The position numbers and the translations under genes were made by a program. The notes under the pieces are model-generated. The model saw only the letters and a list, made by a program, of their open reading frames with translations, ran no database searches and was not told where the DNA came from. Below, piece after piece: positions 1-8,377 of a DNA stretch of 64,000 nt; the stretch's first letter is position 1; the number at the start of each line of letters is the position of its first letter. The DNA comes from Fictibacillus nanhaiensis. GTDB taxonomy: Bacteria > Bacillota > Bacilli > Bacillales > Fictibacillaceae. The stretch is from contig JAFHKR010000039.1 in the NCBI GenBank assembly GCA_017052515.1, positions 1 through 64,000 of the forward strand, written 5' to 3'.

Positions 1-56
1 ATTTTATCTTTAACAACAGCCCACTTTGTTTCTTTTGAATAAACGTTTTTGCCCAT
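1..56 (-). CDS. Transposase OrfA-like protein, N-terminal part only
   Basis: Only the first 18 codons lie in the window. Read leftward from the ATG at 54-56 they give MGKNVYSKETKWAVVKDK, which resembles the start of helix-turn-helix OrfA proteins of IS3-family elements in Bacillaceae. A GGAGGTG ribosome site (64-70, complement) sits seven bases upstream. The family call rests on this short N-terminus and on the IS-like flank, so it is tentative; the rest of the gene is outside the window. Confidence 0.55.
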   Translation of the reverse strand, partial: MGKNVYSKETKWAVVKDK

Positions 57-123
57 GCAAAAACACCTCCGATTTTTCACTTTTAATAAGTGTATCATTT
101 CGAAGGTGTTTTATTGTGTCCCA
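1..123 (-). mobile_element. Left end of an IS3-like insertion sequence (partial)
   Basis: Beyond the transposase start the leader runs to about 123. Read on the complement it begins TGGGACACAATAAAACACC, the kind of TG-started terminal repeat found on IS3-group elements. The leader has its own 9-12 base repeats (aggtgt/acacct). The exact end and any target duplication cannot be fixed because the other end lies outside the window. Confidence 0.45.
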
Positions 124-314
124 TCTACCTAGGTTAGTCTAGGGCAAAGGCTTTTTTGTTGTTATCTGAACGCTCGGGGGGTCTAGCTATTCATAATCTA
201 GTAGGCGGGCACAAATAATTGTGGTTTTTACCACATTTGTTTCCTAATCTGTTGATGTGATTGAACGATAAGACTATTTTTGTCCATTTGAGTCATAAAA
301 GTAAAGTGCTCAGT

Positions 315-465
315 GGCTTATCGACGAAAATTACGTTCTATCAGGTGAAATGCGCATGATTACAGGTGAAAAGTCAGGCATCTCAGGTGGTCCAGAGCAC
401 TTCTCAGGTGGTTACAGCTAATTTACCGGTGAACGCGTAATAAATATAAAAACACGTACCGTAAA
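315..465. repeat. Intergenic 21-bp-phased array A (CAGGTG word) with conserved cap
   Basis: The word CAGGTG (last copy CCGGTG) starts at 342, 363, 384, 405 and 426, exactly 21 bp apart each time, usually as TCAGGTGAA or TCAGGTGG. Sequence between the words is not conserved. The array enters through GGCTTATCGACGAAAATT (315-332) and ends in a 39-bp cap (427-465) that recurs with 36 identities at 54615-54653 in array E. No reading frame with a ribosome site covers it. Confidence 0.75.
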
Positions 466-698
466 ACATATCATTACTGCTTAGCTCACTTCTTTGATGG
501 ATGATTGGAGTGCAAGCTGCGTTCCTACTACTACTTGGAAATCATCTTGCACAATACAGCAACAATCGTTTAAACAATTGCCTGTCTATAGGATTATTGT
601 TTATGACTCTTTGTATGTATAAAGCTATCAGTTGTCTGTTTTAAACATCTATCATGAGTGTATAAAGGTTGTCTTTAAGCCTCAAATATAAGAATTTA
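466..698. other. Gene-free stretch between array A and the kinase terminator
   Basis: I see no supported gene here. A 47-codon open frame (501-644, plus) has no ribosome site and no recognisable content. Confidence 0.5.
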
Positions 699-730
699 AA
701 TAAGGAACTTGGATGTCCAAGTTCCTTATT
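699..730 (-). terminator. Terminator of the orphan histidine kinase
   Basis: A perfect 15-bp stem (699-713 with 716-730) closed by a TG loop overlaps the kinase stop codon. On the minus strand it is followed by an A/T-rich tract. Confidence 0.7.
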
Positions 731-1880
731 ATATTTCTATTTGTGATTTTTTTTCTTCATGCGTTGGTGCAGTCCCTTGAAGGGGAAGTACGATGGTGAA
801 GGTCGTTATGTTATCATCTGATGAACAGCTAATGGACCCGTTATGTTTTTCAATGATTTTTTTGCACACAAATAGCCCTATACCCGTGCCTAATTCTTTT
901 GTTGTGAAAAATGGCTCGAAAATCGTACTGATTGCTTCGGGTGGAATCGCTGGGCCGTTATTAGAAATAGTAATATGTACATTATCCTGACCTTCAATCT
1001 TGGTAAAAATCATGATTCTTCGATTCTGTCTCATTTGACGCAGTGCATCGATCGAGTTCATGATCAGGTTCAGCAGTACTTGTTTCAACTCGTCCTTGTG
1101 TGCCCTTAATGTAATCGTAGGATCAATACGCGGAATGACCGTCACATCTGCATCCACTAAACTTGGATACATAAAGTCTAGAATATCTGTGAATAAATCT
1201 TCTAAAGAAAAATCCTCAGCTTCCCGTTCTTGAATCCCTTTTCTAGAGGCATGAAGAAATTGAGAGATACGAAAGTTCAATTGTGTTAATTCATGACTAA
1301 TTATATCGATGTATTTCATGTTAGGGTTCTCTTGCTGCATAAGTTTTACAAAACCCATAACAGCTGTCAAAGGATTTCTGAACTCATGTACAAAACTAGA
1401 TGACATCTGTCCTAAAATGGTTAAACGTTCTTTGTGACTTTGGTCGATGAATACTGTTTTTTCCTCAATCTCCATATCCTTCAGCTGTGTATACTTCTTT
1501 ACGGCTTGATATAAAAACTCATCAAACAGAAAATTGATCTTCTCAATTACAGGCTGTAACTGCTCGATGGATATGCCAGAGCCCGTCACAAAACGGACGA
1601 TCTCACTTCGTCCAAGGTTCACATTGTATACGAATTCACCAATATTGATCTTAGCTTCTAACCGCTGAACAGCGACTTCATGTGCGAGGCGCATAATTTC
1701 TTCGGGAGATAGTTTGTGTCGTAAGGATTGTTTAACTAGCGCAACCATATGCAAGGCATTATCTATTACTTTTTCTTTATGTACATCATGATTCGAGATC
1801 ACAATTCTTTGGTGCCAATCATGTAAGTAAGTAGGCAAGTTATCATCCATATATGTGATTAGACTTTCTGTTATGTCCAC
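729..1880 (-). CDS. Orphan sporulation-type sensor histidine kinase
   Basis: Soluble histidine kinase. The N-terminal 160 residues form a helical sensor domain like those of RsbR_N-type kinases. It is followed by a HisKA segment with H-box SSFVHEFRNPLTAVMGF, then an HATPase domain with N-box NLIMNSIDAL and G2 box GTGIGLFVCKKII. The G1 region reads SNNGPAIP, with Asn where most kinases have Asp. I start at GTG 1880 because AAAGAGGTG precedes it by six bases, giving 383 aa. The frame stays open to an ATG at 2069 with a hydrophobic extension, but I see no ribosome site there. No response regulator is adjacent, as is usual for phosphorelay kinases feeding Spo0F; that role is inferred. Confidence 0.8.
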   Translation of the reverse strand: MDITESLITYMDDNLPTYLHDWHQRIVISNHDVHKEKVIDNALHMVALVKQSLRHKLSPEEIMRLAHEVAVQRLEAKINIGEFVYNVNLGRSEIVRFVTGSGISIEQLQPVIEKINFLFDEFLYQAVKKYTQLKDMEIEEKTVFIDQSHKERLTILGQMSSSFVHEFRNPLTAVMGFVKLMQQENPNMKYIDIISHELTQLNFRISQFLHASRKGIQEREAEDFSLEDLFTDILDFMYPSLVDADVTVIPRIDPTITLRAHKDELKQVLLNLIMNSIDALRQMRQNRRIMIFTKIEGQDNVHITISNNGPAIPPEAISTIFEPFFTTKELGTGIGLFVCKKIIEKHNGSISCSSDDNITTFTIVLPLQGTAPTHEEKKSQIEI

Positions 1881-2329
1881 TGCTCGCACCTCTTTCAACA
1901 TTAGAATCATGGAAAGAATAAAATTTGAATCAGCCAACGTTTGATATATAAAAGTATTTATACTACATATAGTAATGGAAACATAAACGAAATGCCATAT
2001 GGAGTTTACAATTTTTTCATTAAATGTTGAAAATGATGTAGGTATTTCGACAGAGAGCAACGAAATCATTCATGTTATCTCATTTATTACTTTTTCGGTA
2101 TGAATGAAAAACTATCCTTTAAATTTTACGTACTATTTGAAATATATTTTTGTGATTTTTTCTACATCTTAGAATCGTGATGAATTAAATTGGAGAGATG
2201 GTAACAATCGGTGCGAGCATCCTTTCCATCTGCTTTATCTCTTCAATAACTACTCATGAAATAGTTGGCATAGTACAATCTTGCCATCACATACCCTTAA
2301 ACGACATGCAATCGTGAGGAGGGAATTTC

Positions 2330-3226
2330 ATGTTTAAACGTTTTAACCGGCTAGCGATCGAATTGCCGACACCGACCAATCCTGATGCGAATGCGGCAGC
2401 GGCAGTTCAAGAGTTGCTAGGCGGTCGTTTTGGTGAGATGTCGACTCTTAATAACTATATGTACCAATCTTTTAACTTTAGAAAAAGAGGAAAATTAAAA
2501 CCGTTTTTTGACTTAGTCTCAAGTATTACGGCAGAAGAATTTGGCCATGTTGAGCTTGTTTCGCACACGATTAATATGATGATCTATGGTACGACACATC
2601 CTGGAGATGTGAACGACGCACCGATGGCAGCTGCAACAGATAAAAGGAACACTCAACATTTTATTGGAACAGCACAAACATCGTTCCCGTTTGATTCGAT
2701 GGGAAAAGCTTGGAACGGGGATTATGTGTTCAGCAGCGGGAATCTACTTCTTGATCTTCTGCACAATTTTTTCTTAGAGTGTGGAGCTAGAACACATAAG
2801 ATGAGAGTTTATGAGATGACGAGTAACCCTGTTGCACGAGAGATGATCGGCTATCTTCTTGTACGCGGTGGTGTGCACGTATTGGCTTATGCAAAAGCGA
2901 TCGAGATGGTAACAGGCGTTGATATTAAGAAGATGCTTCCCGTTCCTGATCTAGAGAACTCGGCGTTTGAAACGACGAGGAAATTTGAAGCTGAAGGCGT
3001 ACACCGAAAGTTATATACGTTCAGTGATACGGATTATCGAGATATCGCATTAATCTGGGCTGGTCAGCATCCGTTAGGAGGACCGCTTGAGACGGTGATT
3101 GGTGCTCCTGCTGGTGCTCCGATGCCTGAATTGCGTTCCATCTCTGAAGAGTTCGCACCGGGTATCTCTCATGAAGATTTTATGCAGATTGCTGAAAGAC
3201 TGAAGAAAAATGCAGGAATAAGTTGA
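2330..3226 (+). CDS. Manganese catalase family protein
   Basis: Non-haem catalase of 298 aa with a four-helix ferritin-like core; it should dismutate hydrogen peroxide using a dimanganese centre. The N-terminal MFKRFNRLAIELP, the Glu in GGRFGEMSTLNNYMYQS, the EEFGHVELV segment carrying Glu and His ligands, and the later HKMRVYEM...RGGVHVLAYAKA helix match the family (B. subtilis YdbD type, about 270-300 aa). GAGGAGG lies just upstream of the ATG. It is a single gene between two terminators. Many Bacillus paralogues are stress- or sporulation-controlled, but I could not identify a clear sigma-B or sporulation promoter. Confidence 0.88.
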   Translation: MFKRFNRLAIELPTPTNPDANAAAAVQELLGGRFGEMSTLNNYMYQSFNFRKRGKLKPFFDLVSSITAEEFGHVELVSHTINMMIYGTTHPGDVNDAPMAAATDKRNTQHFIGTAQTSFPFDSMGKAWNGDYVFSSGNLLLDLLHNFFLECGARTHKMRVYEMTSNPVAREMIGYLLVRGGVHVLAYAKAIEMVTGVDIKKMLPVPDLENSAFETTRKFEAEGVHRKLYTFSDTDYRDIALIWAGQHPLGGPLETVIGAPAGAPMPELRSISEEFAPGISHEDFMQIAERLKKNAGIS

Positions 3227-3229
3227 TCG

Positions 3230-3257
3230 ACCGGCGTACCTTGCGTCGGTTTTTTTT
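3230..3257 (+). terminator. Terminator after the Mn catalase
   Basis: ACCGGCG pairs with CGTCGGT (one G-T pair), followed by eight T residues. Confidence 0.75.
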
Positions 3258-3322
3258 ATGGTATGTTTATAGATTTTGTAAGAAAGTGAAGGGAAGTACG
3301 GGAGATGACATACAGATAAATT

Positions 3323-3547
3323 AAGTGGTTGATCCTGCTCATTCCAACATTTTCTGTTGGCTTATGGGAGTACGTTAGACATACGGTGCTATTGCCTTAT
3401 ATATCGATGAGCATGGGAAACTAGCTCTCTGCCATCATCGTTTTTCTGGTGATGCTTTATTTTTAAAATATCTTGTTTGGAAGATTAGAGCGGATGCAGC
3501 AAGAGCTTCAGAGAGAACGGGCTGAGAAAGGACAGTTGGGGGTCTGA
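3323..3547 (+). pseudogene. Decayed N-terminal fragment of a membrane histidine kinase
   Basis: The frame from 3323 reads KWLILLIPTFSVGLWEYVRH, then LLPYISMSMGN, stop, LSAIIVFLVMLYF, stop, and RLERMQQELQRERAEKGQL. This is two membrane segments followed by the amphipathic helix that normally leads into a GAF/HisKA region of sensor kinases. In-frame stops occur at 3422-3424 and near 3464. No kinase core follows; the frame runs into a perfect palindrome and stops at 3547. I infer a remnant of a lost two-component kinase. Confidence 0.65.
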
Positions 3548-3562
3548 CCCCCAACTGTTTTT
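3532..3562 (+). terminator. Perfect GGGGG/CCCCC palindrome, terminator or REP-like
   Basis: Positions 3532-3558 are a perfect inverted repeat with 13-bp arms around one base, containing TTGGGGGTC and GACCCCCAA, followed by a T tract. It could terminate transcription. The G-run/C-run form also resembles REP palindromes mobilised by Y1-type transposases. Confidence 0.6.
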
Positions 3563-3668
3563 GCATTTGTTCACACAATAGTTATGGTTTGGAAGTTTAT
3601 CTTCTACATACTTATGATAAAACTAAAGGTAGAATCGTCATTATGTAATAATGGAGGTATATTCATTT

Positions 3669-3950
3669 ATGAATCCAATAAAAACGTTAAAAACCGTAGG
3701 GTATCTTGAAGGGGCTTCGTTCTTGATTCTTCTTTTCATAGCCATGCCATTGAAGTATTTCTTAGATCAGCCGATGGCCGTATCGATCGTTGGTGCTCTT
3801 CATGGTCTATTGTTCGTTCTTTATATTCTCGTCATTCTGTATGTATACAACGTGAAAAAATGGCCGATCATGCGTGCTTTCTTAGCACTTTTATCTTCTG
3901 TACTGCCTTTCGGACCGTTCATTTTCGACCGTAAGTTTTTAAAAGATTAA
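3669..3950 (+). CDS. DUF3817 family small membrane protein
   Basis: A 93-residue integral membrane protein with three predicted hydrophobic segments. Residues MNPIKTLKTVGYLEGASFLI, the KYFLDQP turn, VGALHGLLFVLYIL and the C-terminal LPFGPFIFDRKF are hallmark stretches of DUF3817 (B. subtilis YdzA type). The ATG at 3669 is chosen because GGAGGT at 3653-3658 serves it; the ATG at 3651 lies within that ribosome site. No biochemical role is known for the family. The gene stands alone and is followed by its own terminator. Confidence 0.85.
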   Translation: MNPIKTLKTVGYLEGASFLILLFIAMPLKYFLDQPMAVSIVGALHGLLFVLYILVILYVYNVKKWPIMRAFLALLSSVLPFGPFIFDRKFLKD

Positions 3951-3960
3951 TATGATGCGA

Positions 3961-3993
3961 AGGGAGCCAGTTTTTATGAGGGCTCTCTTTTTG
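3961..3993 (+). terminator. Terminator after the DUF3817 gene
   Basis: AGGGAGCC pairs with GGCTCTCT (one G-T pair) across a 12-base loop, with a T run after it. Confidence 0.75.
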
Positions 3994-4023
3994 TTAGAAA
4001 AAGCTAGAATCAATCTGTCGGGG

Positions 4024-4142
4024 TTTGTCGAAAAGCCTATATTTTTTGATTTCGACTTAATTACTGCTGATTTTGACTTATTAATTTTATTTTAGACTTA
4101 ATGGATTGCATTTCCGGCTTAATGACTAGCGATTTCGACTTA
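4024..4142. repeat. Intergenic 21-bp-phased array B (GACTTA word)
   Basis: The word GACTTA (once GGCTTA) starts at 4054, 4075, 4095, 4116 and 4137, giving spacings of 21, 20, 21 and 21 bp, usually preceded by TTTC or TTTT. The array opens with TTTGTCGAAAAGCCTATA (4024-4041), which is the exact reverse complement of 55718-55735 at the end of array D. The surrounding gap (3994-4365) holds no other supported feature. Confidence 0.75.
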
Positions 4143-4365
4143 ATCATCCCCAACAGCCATATTTCGCCAAAGAGATGTACTTTCCGAACATACACATTAA
4201 ATCAAATTGTCCTCTCACGACAGAATATGCACTTCCTCACAAATCACTGAAACAAAGTTCTTTCAACACAATCCAGCCATGTTAAGAATTCGTGTAAATT
4301 GTTTTAATTTTCTAATTTTCGGCTATTTATACTTTAATATGGTTTCTAATAGGAGGAACACGCTT

Positions 4366-4995
4366 ATGATTAAAGCACTTCTACTCAATGCGTCTCTTAA
4401 GAGTGGTGAAGAAGTCTCCAATACCGAAAGCTTGATGAACGAAGCGGTGCATATTTTCAATAAGAACAACATAGATACAGAGATGGTAAGACTTGCTGAT
4501 TACAGGATCGCCTATGGCGTTTCAGCAGATGAGGGAGAGGGTGACGAGTGGCCAGAGATTTTTGAGAAAGTAAAGTCCGCTGATATCGTTATCATCGGAA
4601 CACCGCTCTGGCTCGGAGAAAAGAGTAGCCTTGCAACACAAGCGATCGAGAGGCTATACGGCGCGAGTGGTATGACGAACGAAAAAGGCCAATATATATT
4701 TTATAACAAGGTGGCTGGTGTTGTTGTGACAGGTAATGAGGATGGAGCGAAACACGCAAGTGCTTCTATTCTGTACGGCTTGTCTCACATTGGATTCACG
4801 ATACCGCCGAATGTGGATACATATTGGGTTGGTGAAGCAGGTCCAGGACCTTCCTATATAGAGGCGGAAGGCAATGATAATGATTTTACGATGCAGCACA
4901 ATAAAATAATGACGTACAATCTGATTCACTTTGCAAAGCTATTAAAAGAACATCCTATTCCAACAGAAGGCAATGTGGTAGAAAGTAATAGCTAA
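4366..4995 (+). CDS. Flavodoxin-fold NAD(P)H-dependent oxidoreductase
   Basis: 209-residue FMN-binding reductase of the NADPH-dependent FMN reductase/flavodoxin superfamily. MIKALLLNASLKSGEEVSN is the first strand and phosphate-binding loop, and IIGTPLWLGEKSS is the second FMN loop. The ATG at 4366 is used because AGGAGGA lies eight bases upstream; the frame continues 5' but without signals. It ends 16 bp before egtB on the same strand with no terminator between, so it is probably co-transcribed with the ergothioneine genes. A reductive role linked to that thiol is inference only. Confidence 0.82.
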   Translation: MIKALLLNASLKSGEEVSNTESLMNEAVHIFNKNNIDTEMVRLADYRIAYGVSADEGEGDEWPEIFEKVKSADIVIIGTPLWLGEKSSLATQAIERLYGASGMTNEKGQYIFYNKVAGVVVTGNEDGAKHASASILYGLSHIGFTIPPNVDTYWVGEAGPGPSYIEAEGNDNDFTMQHNKIMTYNLIHFAKLLKEHPIPTEGNVVESNS

Positions 4996-5011
4996 TTAAG
5001 GGAGGATATTT

Positions 5012-6292
5012 ATGGCAATCGATCAGGTAACGGTAGAACGATTAATTGGGCAATTCGAAAGGATCAGATCATTATCAGAAAAGCTTGCATCAAAACTTCA
5101 AAATGAAGATACGATCATTCAAGCAATGCCAGATGTGAGTCCGCCAAAGTGGCATCTTGCACATACGACATGGTTTTTTGAACGGTTCATCTTAAAAGAA
5201 AAAAATTCCTCGTACGCTCCATTTAATCCTAAGTTTGATTATCTTTTTAATTCCTACTATGAAACGATTGGCTCTTATCATCCCAGACATTCTAGAGGTG
5301 TGCTTTCCAGGCCATCGATGGATGAAGTGTATGCGTATCGCGATTATGTGAACACAGAAATTTTGGGTCTTCTAAGAGACTATGGAGATCAGGTTCCAAA
5401 AGAAGTGGAAGATTTGATTGAAATCGGTCTTCAACATGAACAGCAGCACCAAGAACTTCTTTTAACAGATGTAAAATATAACTTTAGCTGCAATCCTTTG
5501 CTACCTTCCTACACAGAAACTTCTACTACCAATCACACAAAAACTGAGCAAAAATCACAAGTTACTGAAATTAAGATCGAAGGAGGACTCGTTGAAATTG
5601 GTTTTGAAGGACCTGGGTTCTCATTTGATAATGAACGGCCTCGTCACAAGGTTTGGCTGAATGCTTATCAGATATCTTCCCATCCCGTAACGAACGGAGA
5701 ATACCTTTCATTTATTGAGGCGGGGGGATATGAACAGCCTGAGCATTGGTTGTCGGATGGCTGGGCAACCGTTAAAAAAGAAAAATGGAAACATCCTCTT
5801 TATTGGCGTAAGAGCGAGGATGGGTGGTACACGTTCACATTAACAGGTGAAAAGAAATTGAATCTAGATGAACCTGTTTGCCATGTAAGTTTTTATGAAG
5901 CGGATGCCTTTGCTAGGTGGAGCGGAAAAAGGCTGCCAACAGAAGCAGAGTGGGAACACGCGATGAGTTCCATCCCAATAGAAGGGAATTTTGTAGAAGA
6001 CGAATCTTACCATCCGATGGCTAGTGAAACTCATACTAAATCACCGATTAAGAAAGCATTCGGAGATGTATGGGAATGGACCAGCAGCCCATACACCTCG
6101 TATCCAGAGAGCAAACCTCTTGAAGGTGCACTCGGTGAATACAACGCGAAGTTCATGTGCAATCAGATCGTGTTGCGTGGAGGATCATGTGCGACATCTA
6201 AATGGCATATTCGACCTACTTATCGCAACTTTTTTCAAGCGGATAAAAGATGGCAGTTTAGCGGAATTCGCTTAGCGGGGGATCTCACATGA
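5012..6292 (+). CDS. egtB: Ergothioneine biosynthesis sulfoxide synthase EgtB
   Basis: Non-haem iron enzyme joining a thiol donor to hercynine with oxygen to make the sulfoxide precursor of ergothioneine. 426 aa: an N-terminal DinB-like domain with iron-ligand pattern H51 (HLAHTTWFFERF) and H142/H146 (QHEQQHQELL), then from about residue 185 an FGE-sulfatase domain ending in RGGSCATSKW and RWQFSGIRLA. These ligand positions match mycobacterial EgtB. GGGAGG precedes the ATG. The stop overlaps the egtD start by four bases (ATGA), so translation is coupled. Whether the donor is gamma-glutamylcysteine or cysteine cannot be read off; no egtA, egtC or egtE lies nearby. Confidence 0.93.
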   Translation: MAIDQVTVERLIGQFERIRSLSEKLASKLQNEDTIIQAMPDVSPPKWHLAHTTWFFERFILKEKNSSYAPFNPKFDYLFNSYYETIGSYHPRHSRGVLSRPSMDEVYAYRDYVNTEILGLLRDYGDQVPKEVEDLIEIGLQHEQQHQELLLTDVKYNFSCNPLLPSYTETSTTNHTKTEQKSQVTEIKIEGGLVEIGFEGPGFSFDNERPRHKVWLNAYQISSHPVTNGEYLSFIEAGGYEQPEHWLSDGWATVKKEKWKHPLYWRKSEDGWYTFTLTGEKKLNLDEPVCHVSFYEADAFARWSGKRLPTEAEWEHAMSSIPIEGNFVEDESYHPMASETHTKSPIKKAFGDVWEWTSSPYTSYPESKPLEGALGEYNAKFMCNQIVLRGGSCATSKWHIRPTYRNFFQADKRWQFSGIRLAGDLT

Positions 6293-7254
6293 AAACGGTA
6301 AAATCGAACGTCCATTATCACATCGGAAACGAACCAGAAACAGATATGTACGGTGAGGTACTCCACGGACTACAACAAGAAAAGAAATTCATTTCACCCA
6401 AGTATTTTTATGATAAAAAAGGTTCTGAACTGTTTGAAGCGATTACGATGCTCTCCGAATATTATCCGACTCGAACAGAACTTTTGATCTTAAATAAATA
6501 CAAACATGAAATGGCCAAAGCGATTGGAAGCGATACGGCACTCGTAGAGTTCGGAAGCGGAAGCAGTGAAAAAGTGAGAACCCTCCTTGAGGCGATGCCT
6601 GAACTTAAAGAATATGTACCGATTGATATCTCTAAAGATTTTCTGTATCAATCCGCACGTGCGCTTTCGATGGAGTATCCTCATCTCGACGTTCATGCGG
6701 TGTCTGCGGATTACACGGATAAGTTTGAGATGCCAGAGCTCTCATCAAAACGAAAAGCTGTATTCTTTCCAGGGTCTACGATCGGAAACTTTGAGCCTCA
6801 AGAAAGAATGAATTTTTTAAAGATGACAGCAGAATTCCTTAAACCAAATGGTGGTTTATTAATCGGAGTGGATATGAAAAAAGATCATGCCGTGTTAAAT
6901 GCGGCTTACAATGATAATAAAGGGATTACAAGTCAATTTAATACAAATTTATTGAATCGCCTGAACAGAGAACTTTTGGCAAACTTTGACCTTGAAAAAT
7001 TTAAACATCATGCGTTCTACCATGCAGAGAAGGGCCGAATTGAGATGCATCTTGTAAGCCTGATCAATCAGATGATAACGATCGGCGATAAAAATATCTC
7101 CTTTTCTGAGGGGGAGACCATTCACACGGAGAATTCTTATAAGTTTACGATTAAAGAGTTTCAACATATCGCGAAAGCATGTGGGTTCACTCCAAAACAA
7201 GTATGGTGTGATGATAAGAACTGGTTCAGTATGCATTATCTGGTTGTAGAGTAG
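6289..7254 (+). CDS. egtD: L-histidine N(alpha)-methyltransferase EgtD
   Basis: S-adenosylmethionine-dependent enzyme that trimethylates histidine to hercynine, the substrate of EgtB. 321 aa, the normal family length. Diagnostic stretches are KYFYDKKGSELFEAIT, LSEYYPTRTELLIL, the SAM-binding LVEFGSGSSEKVRTLL, YVPIDISKDFL and FFPGSTIGNFEP. GGGGG sits seven bases before the ATG, inside the end of egtB. Together with EgtB it forms a minimal two-gene ergothioneine pathway; the final C-S lyase must come from elsewhere, since no candidate PLP enzyme is in this window. Confidence 0.93.
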   Translation: MKTVKSNVHYHIGNEPETDMYGEVLHGLQQEKKFISPKYFYDKKGSELFEAITMLSEYYPTRTELLILNKYKHEMAKAIGSDTALVEFGSGSSEKVRTLLEAMPELKEYVPIDISKDFLYQSARALSMEYPHLDVHAVSADYTDKFEMPELSSKRKAVFFPGSTIGNFEPQERMNFLKMTAEFLKPNGGLLIGVDMKKDHAVLNAAYNDNKGITSQFNTNLLNRLNRELLANFDLEKFKHHAFYHAEKGRIEMHLVSLINQMITIGDKNISFSEGETIHTENSYKFTIKEFQHIAKACGFTPKQVWCDDKNWFSMHYLVVE

Positions 7255-7263
7255 ATGTAAAAC

Positions 7264-7296
7264 TAGGGGACTCCTTTTATAAGGAGTTTCTTTTTT
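7264..7296 (+). terminator. Terminator of the egt operon
   Basis: ACTCCTT (7270-7276) pairs with AAGGAGT (7281-7287) around TTAT, followed by CTTTTTT. Confidence 0.75.
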
Positions 7297-7398
7297 GTGT
7301 TCATATAAATGGAAAAGAAGGTCTTCAAAGCTTTTTATTGGGCATTTTCTTAACAAAGAGTGATAATAAAAGAAAAGGGTATGGAAGAGGGATGGGTC

Positions 7399-8370
7399 AT
7401 GAAACTTAAAGGAATTCACCATGTTTCAGCGCTAACTGCAAAAGCACCTGAAAATTTTAAATTCTATACAGAAGTAATGGGATTAAGGCTAATCAAAAAA
7501 ACGGTAAATCAAGATGACACAAGTGTTTACCACTTATTTTATGGTGATGAAAAAGGAAATCCTGGGACAGAGCTTACGTTTTTTGAAATTCCGATGGCTG
7601 GAAGAAATCATGATGGAAACAACAGCATTTCGGCTATCTCACTTCGAGTGAAAAATGATGATGCGCTTCGTTTTTGGAAAGATCGTTTAAATGAACATGG
7701 GATTGAAGCGGAAGATATAAAGGAGCGCGCAGGTCGTAACACGCTGGCGTTTAGGGATCCTGAAGGTCAAAGAATGATCTTAGTTTCTGATGAAAACAAC
7801 AAAGGCGTTGCTGGTGGGCAGCCGTGGAGCAAAAGCACAACACCACAAGAACATGCAGTCGTTGGGCTTGGTCCGGTACGGTTAACTGTACCTGCAGCAG
7901 AACCAACTGTACAAGTGCTAACGGAACTTTTAGGCTTCAAAAAAATCGGTAGCTATGCACCAGAAGTGGCAGATCAACCTGAAATCATTGTGTTAGAAAC
8001 AGGTGAAGGGGGAAGCGGTGCAGAAATTCATGTTGAAGAACGAAACGACCTTCCTCAAGAACGACTTGGCAGAGGTGGAGTGCACCATGTAGCCTTTCGA
8101 GTGGATAATGAAGAAGAGCTTCACGAATGGATTGAAAAAGTAAAAACATCGAGATTTCCGAATTCTGGATTTGTAGATCGGTTTTATTTCAAATCTCTTT
8201 ATTTCCGAGAACCTAATCGTATTCTTTTTGAACTTGCAACAGACGGTCCTGGATTTGATACAGATGAAGAATTAGAACATCTGGGAGAATCACTAGCACT
8301 ACCGCCGTTCTTAGAAATACATCGTGAGGAGATTGAAGCGAAATTAAAACCTCTTCATACAAAACAATAA
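7399..8370 (+). CDS. Ring-cleaving dioxygenase, glyoxalase (VOC) fold
   Basis: 323-residue protein with two tandem VOC modules. The first starts at KGIHHVSALTAKA and contains KKTVNQDDTSVYHLFYGDE. The second has the metal-ligand strand GGVHHVAFRV and ends with ILFELATDGPGF, whose Glu completes the His/His/Glu triad. This matches the MhqO/MhqA family, which opens hydroquinone- or catechol-type rings and in B. subtilis is induced by quinone stress. I start at ATG 7399 (GAGGG upstream, direct entry into the conserved MKLKGIHH); an in-frame start at 7360 lacks support. The substrate is inferred from family only. Confidence 0.85.
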   Translation: MKLKGIHHVSALTAKAPENFKFYTEVMGLRLIKKTVNQDDTSVYHLFYGDEKGNPGTELTFFEIPMAGRNHDGNNSISAISLRVKNDDALRFWKDRLNEHGIEAEDIKERAGRNTLAFRDPEGQRMILVSDENNKGVAGGQPWSKSTTPQEHAVVGLGPVRLTVPAAEPTVQVLTELLGFKKIGSYAPEVADQPEIIVLETGEGGSGAEIHVEERNDLPQERLGRGGVHHVAFRVDNEEELHEWIEKVKTSRFPNSGFVDRFYFKSLYFREPNRILFELATDGPGFDTDEELEHLGESLALPPFLEIHREEIEAKLKPLHTKQ

Positions 8371-8377
8371 GAGATCG

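Noticed and set aside
501-644. 47-codon open frame near the left edge
   Set aside because: No ribosome site and no recognisable sequence; expected by chance in AT-rich DNA.
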